DNA of 51,860 nucleotides from Pseudomonas sp. BCA17 (GTDB taxonomy: Bacteria > Pseudomonadota > Gammaproteobacteria > Pseudomonadales > Pseudomonadaceae): the NCBI RefSeq assembly GCF_004519405.1, contig NZ_SGWI01000012.1:1-51860 (forward strand), written 5' to 3'. Below are positions 49,244-51,860 of the stretch, piece after piece. The notes under the pieces are model-generated. The model saw nothing but the letters and a program-made list of their open reading frames with translations, had not been told where the DNA came from and did no database searches. Both the position numbers and the translations under genes were made by a program. Every line of letters begins with the position of its first letter. Within the stretch, counting starts at the first letter, position 1.

Positions 49244-51860
49244 TCAGATCCGGCGCTTGCGCTCGAACGTGGGCACGCTCGATTGCGGCACGACCACATG
49301 CTCGACCTGCCCCACCGCCGCGGCCATTGCAGCCAGCGTCGGTTGCGCGAGCAGCACCCGCAAGTCAGCGTCCATGCCTTGTCTGCGCATCTGCTCGACC
49401 AGGCTCACCGCCAACAATGAATGCCCACCCAACTCGAAGAAGTGGTCATGCCGCCCCACCTGCCCGACGTTGAGTAGCGTCTCCCACAGTTGCGCCAGCG
49501 CCACTTCCGTCGGCCCCTCGGGAGCCTCGTAAACGCGGCTGAGCAACGCGTCCTGGTCCGGCGCGGGCAAGGCCTTGCGGTCGACCTTGCCGTTGCTGGT
49601 CAGCGGCAGGCTGTCCAGGCGCACATAGGCCGATGGCACCATATACTCCGGCAACTGCGCTTGCAGGTACGCACGCAGCACGTCGATATCCAGCGCTTCA
49701 CGCTCGGTGAAATAGGCGACCAGACGCTTGTGCCCAGGCTCGTCCTGACGGGCGAGAACCACCGCGTCCTTGACCTGCGGGTGTTCGCCCAGGCGCGTTT
49801 CGATCTCGCCCAGTTCGATGCGGAAACCGCGGATTTTCACTTGCTGGTCGTTACGTCCCTGGTACTGCAAGGTGCCGTCGGCACGCCACGCCACCAGGTC
49901 GCCGGTGCGGTACATCAAGCCGCCGGCGTTGAACGGGTCGGTGAGGAATTTCTCCGCCGTCAGGTCAGCCCGGTTCAGATAGCCCAGGGCAACACCCTGG
50001 CCACCGATGTACAACTCGCCGGTGACACCGACCGGTACCGGTTGCTGGCGGGCGTCCAACACGTAGGCACGGCTATTGCCCACCGGACGTCCAATCGGGA
50101 TGCTGCCCTCGTCGGCCCGGGTAATCTCATGGGTGGTCGAGAACGTCGTCGCCTCAGTCGGGCCGTAGCCATTGAGCAAGTGCTGCGGTGCGCCGTCCTT
50201 GAGTACGCGAGCGATCACGTTCGGGTCCAGTACATCGCCACCGACGATCAGGTAACGCAGCTGCGGGAAGACCGTCAACAGCCCTTCGGCGTATTGATGG
50301 AACAACCCAGCGGTCATCCACAACACGCTGACCGCCTGCTCCTGCAGCAGCTCGGCAAAATCAGCCTGGGACAGCAACGTATCCTGATCGACTACCACCA
50401 CCGCGCCGCCGTTGAGTAAGGGTGCCCATACGTCCAGGGTGCTGGCGTCAAACGCCGGGTTGGAGGCGAACGCTACGCGATCATGCTGATTGAAATCGGC
50501 ATAGCCGTTGTTGATCACCAAACGTGTGATCGCCCGATGCGGCACCAGCACACCCTTCGGCGTGCCGGTGGAGCCGGAGGTGTACATGATGTACGCCGCC
50601 GTTTCCGCGGATTGCTCCAGCGCCGGGTTATGCGTGGGTTCAGCGCTCAGTTCCAGGGTGTCCAGGTCCAGGCGACGGGCACCTTCCGGCACCTTGATCG
50701 AGGCTGCCGTCAGCACCCATTGCGCGCCGCTGTCCGAAATCATGAAGCCTTGCCGGTCCAACGGCGCGTTGACATCCAACGGCACATACACCGCCGCGCA
50801 CTTGCTGATTGCCAACTGGCTGACCAGCAGGTCCACGGAGCGCTCCAGCAGGATTGCCACACGCTCGCCGGGCGCCACGCCTTGGCCGAGCAGGTGATGA
50901 GCCAACTGGTTGGCCCGTCGGTTCAACTGCGCATAACTCAAGGGACGCTTGCCATGCACCGCCGCCAACGCCTGCGGATCAGCCGCCGCATGGGCTTCGA
51001 ACTGCCGATGCAAGGTGCAGGTGTGCGGGTAGCTACGCGCCGTATCGTTGAACGTCTGCAACAACTGCCGGCGCTCATCGCCGCCCAGGATCGACAGGCG
51101 GTTGGCCGCCGAATGTGGTGCCTGCTCCAAGGTCTCGACCAGCCCGGCCAACGCTGTGCACACGTAACCCAAGACCCGCTGCGCGCCCACCGAGCGCGGT
51201 GCCAGGGCACTGACCCGGAAGTCTTCTCCCACGTCATCCACCGAGAGAATCAGCGGAAAACTATTGACCCCTTCATTGGCGAGCATCTCGATGCCGTCCC
51301 AGGCAACGCGGCTGGCCTCGCTGACGCTGGCCGCGCCATGACGGTAGTTGAGCAAGGCACTGAACAACGGTGCCGGCGCGGCCACGCCGCTGCAGCGTTG
51401 TGCCAACGTCAGCGACGCATGCTCATGAGCCACCAACTGGCTCAGGGCGACGTGGGTATTCTTGACCGCCGCAGTCAAGCTTTCATCCTTCAGGCGCACG
51501 CGCAGCGGCAAGGTGTTGATAAACATCCCCAGGGAACGCTCCGCACCGTCACCGGCCTGCAGGCGGCCGAGCAAGACCGTGCCGAACACCACGTCATCGC
51601 GCGCCGACACCGCGCCGATGACCTGCGCCCAGACCCAGTGATACAGCGTGGCGGCGCTCACCCCCAGGTACCGTGCCTGGCGTCGCAGACGCTGGCTGAA
51701 GGCCGCGCCCAGCCAGTGATCGACCTCCTCGGTGGCATCCCGCTCGCTGTCGATCCGCTGCACGCCAAACGGCAAGGTCGGTTCGTCGACGTCGCCGAGC
51801 ATCTCCCTGAAAAACGCTTCATGGGCGGTACGGTCCTTGCCCTGGCGGGTCTGCGCCACA
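49244..51860 (-). CDS. NRPS, C-terminal part (last module C-A(Val)-T); start outside window
   Basis: The 871 visible residues are the end of a larger synthetase. The partial C domain (about 1-275) resembles the dual E/C domains of the next gene (GMFINTLPLRV, AHEHASLTLAQRCS), though its first motif is off the window. The A domain (A3 at 50553-50585; FDASTLDVW, NGYGPTEATTF) gives DALWIGGTF, close to the DAFWIGGTF Val code. The carrier serine codon is 49418-49420. There is no thioesterase; the protein ends in a short basic tail (PTFERKRRI) suited to docking with the acidic TubC-like start of the next synthetase. It is cut by the window edge, not broken. Confidence 0.93.
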   Translation of the reverse strand, partial: VAQTRQGKDRTAHEAFFREMLGDVDEPTLPFGVQRIDSERDATEEVDHWLGAAFSQRLRRQARYLGVSAATLYHWVWAQVIGAVSARDDVVFGTVLLGRLQAGDGAERSLGMFINTLPLRVRLKDESLTAAVKNTHVALSQLVAHEHASLTLAQRCSGVAAPAPLFSALLNYRHGAASVSEASRVAWDGIEMLANEGVNSFPLILSVDDVGEDFRVSALAPRSVGAQRVLGYVCTALAGLVETLEQAPHSAANRLSILGGDERRQLLQTFNDTARSYPHTCTLHRQFEAHAAADPQALAAVHGKRPLSYAQLNRRANQLAHHLLGQGVAPGERVAILLERSVDLLVSQLAISKCAAVYVPLDVNAPLDRQGFMISDSGAQWVLTAASIKVPEGARRLDLDTLELSAEPTHNPALEQSAETAAYIMYTSGSTGTPKGVLVPHRAITRLVINNGYADFNQHDRVAFASNPAFDASTLDVWAPLLNGGAVVVVDQDTLLSQADFAELLQEQAVSVLWMTAGLFHQYAEGLLTVFPQLRYLIVGGDVLDPNVIARVLKDGAPQHLLNGYGPTEATTFSTTHEITRADEGSIPIGRPVGNSRAYVLDARQQPVPVGVTGELYIGGQGVALGYLNRADLTAEKFLTDPFNAGGLMYRTGDLVAWRADGTLQYQGRNDQQVKIRGFRIELGEIETRLGEHPQVKDAVVLARQDEPGHKRLVAYFTEREALDIDVLRAYLQAQLPEYMVPSAYVRLDSLPLTSNGKVDRKALPAPDQDALLSRVYEAPEGPTEVALAQLWETLLNVGQVGRHDHFFELGGHSLLAVSLVEQMRRQGMDADLRVLLAQPTLAAMAAAVGQVEHVVVPQSSVPTFERKRRI

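Noticed and set aside
49244..51860. Treating the right-hand synthetase as a truncated gene
   Set aside because: Its frame runs open to the window edge, so the missing N terminus is due to the window boundary.
1..51860. CRISPR arrays, tRNA or rRNA genes, prophage genes
   Set aside because: No regularly spaced repeats, no cloverleaf-like or rRNA-like stretches and no phage structural proteins were seen on either strand.

Overview
The window is GC-rich, densely packed DNA from a gammaproteobacterium, most likely the Pseudomonas fluorescens group. This rests on a fluorescens-type REP element near position 235, the many LysR/AraC regulators, MexT- and GlxA-like proteins, and a large cyclic-lipopeptide synthetase locus with MacAB export and a LuxR regulator. 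No tRNA, rRNA, CRISPR array, insertion sequence or phage gene was seen.

Layout. Positions 1-500 are a repeat-rich intergenic stretch. Positions 626-12285 hold accessory genes: a secreted HSL-type esterase, a MexT-like LysR regulator, an AraC/flavodoxin pair bracketed by a perfect 20-bp inverted repeat, two convergent winged-helix/NB-ARC regulators whose 3' ends overlap, a GlxA-type AraC regulator, and a LysR regulator with an MFS exporter. Positions 12514-18926 are a catabolic-looking run on the + strand: tri-haem cytochrome c, [2Fe-2S] subunit and Tat-exported molybdopterin subunit (one periplasmic xanthine-dehydrogenase-family hydroxylase), then an FAD monooxygenase resembling 2,6-dihydroxypyridine hydroxylases and an Old Yellow Enzyme.

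Positions 19062 to the right edge are the main interest. A LysR regulator diverges from a clavaminate-synthase-like (VioC/AsnO type) 2-oxoglutarate dioxygenase coupled to a LysE-type amino-acid exporter. A lipopeptide-type LuxR regulator and a diaminobutyrate aminotransferase (Dab supply) follow. Facing them on the - strand are macB, macA, a 7052-residue six-module NRPS with tandem thioesterases, and the C-terminal part of the preceding NRPS, whose start lies outside the window.

How the genes work together. Adenylation codes read by hand give Val (end of the upstream NRPS), then Thr-Thr-Leu-Hse-Dab-Lys. Dual epimerisation/condensation domains versus ordinary LCL domains predict D-Val, Thr (epimerised or dehydrated), D-Thr, L-Leu, L-Hse, D-Dab, L-Lys. 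From memory this is the order and stereochemistry of residues 12-18 of tolaasin/sessilin-type lipopeptides (Val-Dhb-aThr-Ile/Leu-Hse-Dab-Lys, with a lactone between aThr and the C-terminal Lys). The dat gene would supply Dab, the LuxR protein would activate the locus and MacAB would export the product. What the amino-acid hydroxylase plus LysE exporter adds is not explained by the tolaasin structure as I know it, and it is the most likely source of novelty. All identifications come from reading the sequence; no database search was possible.
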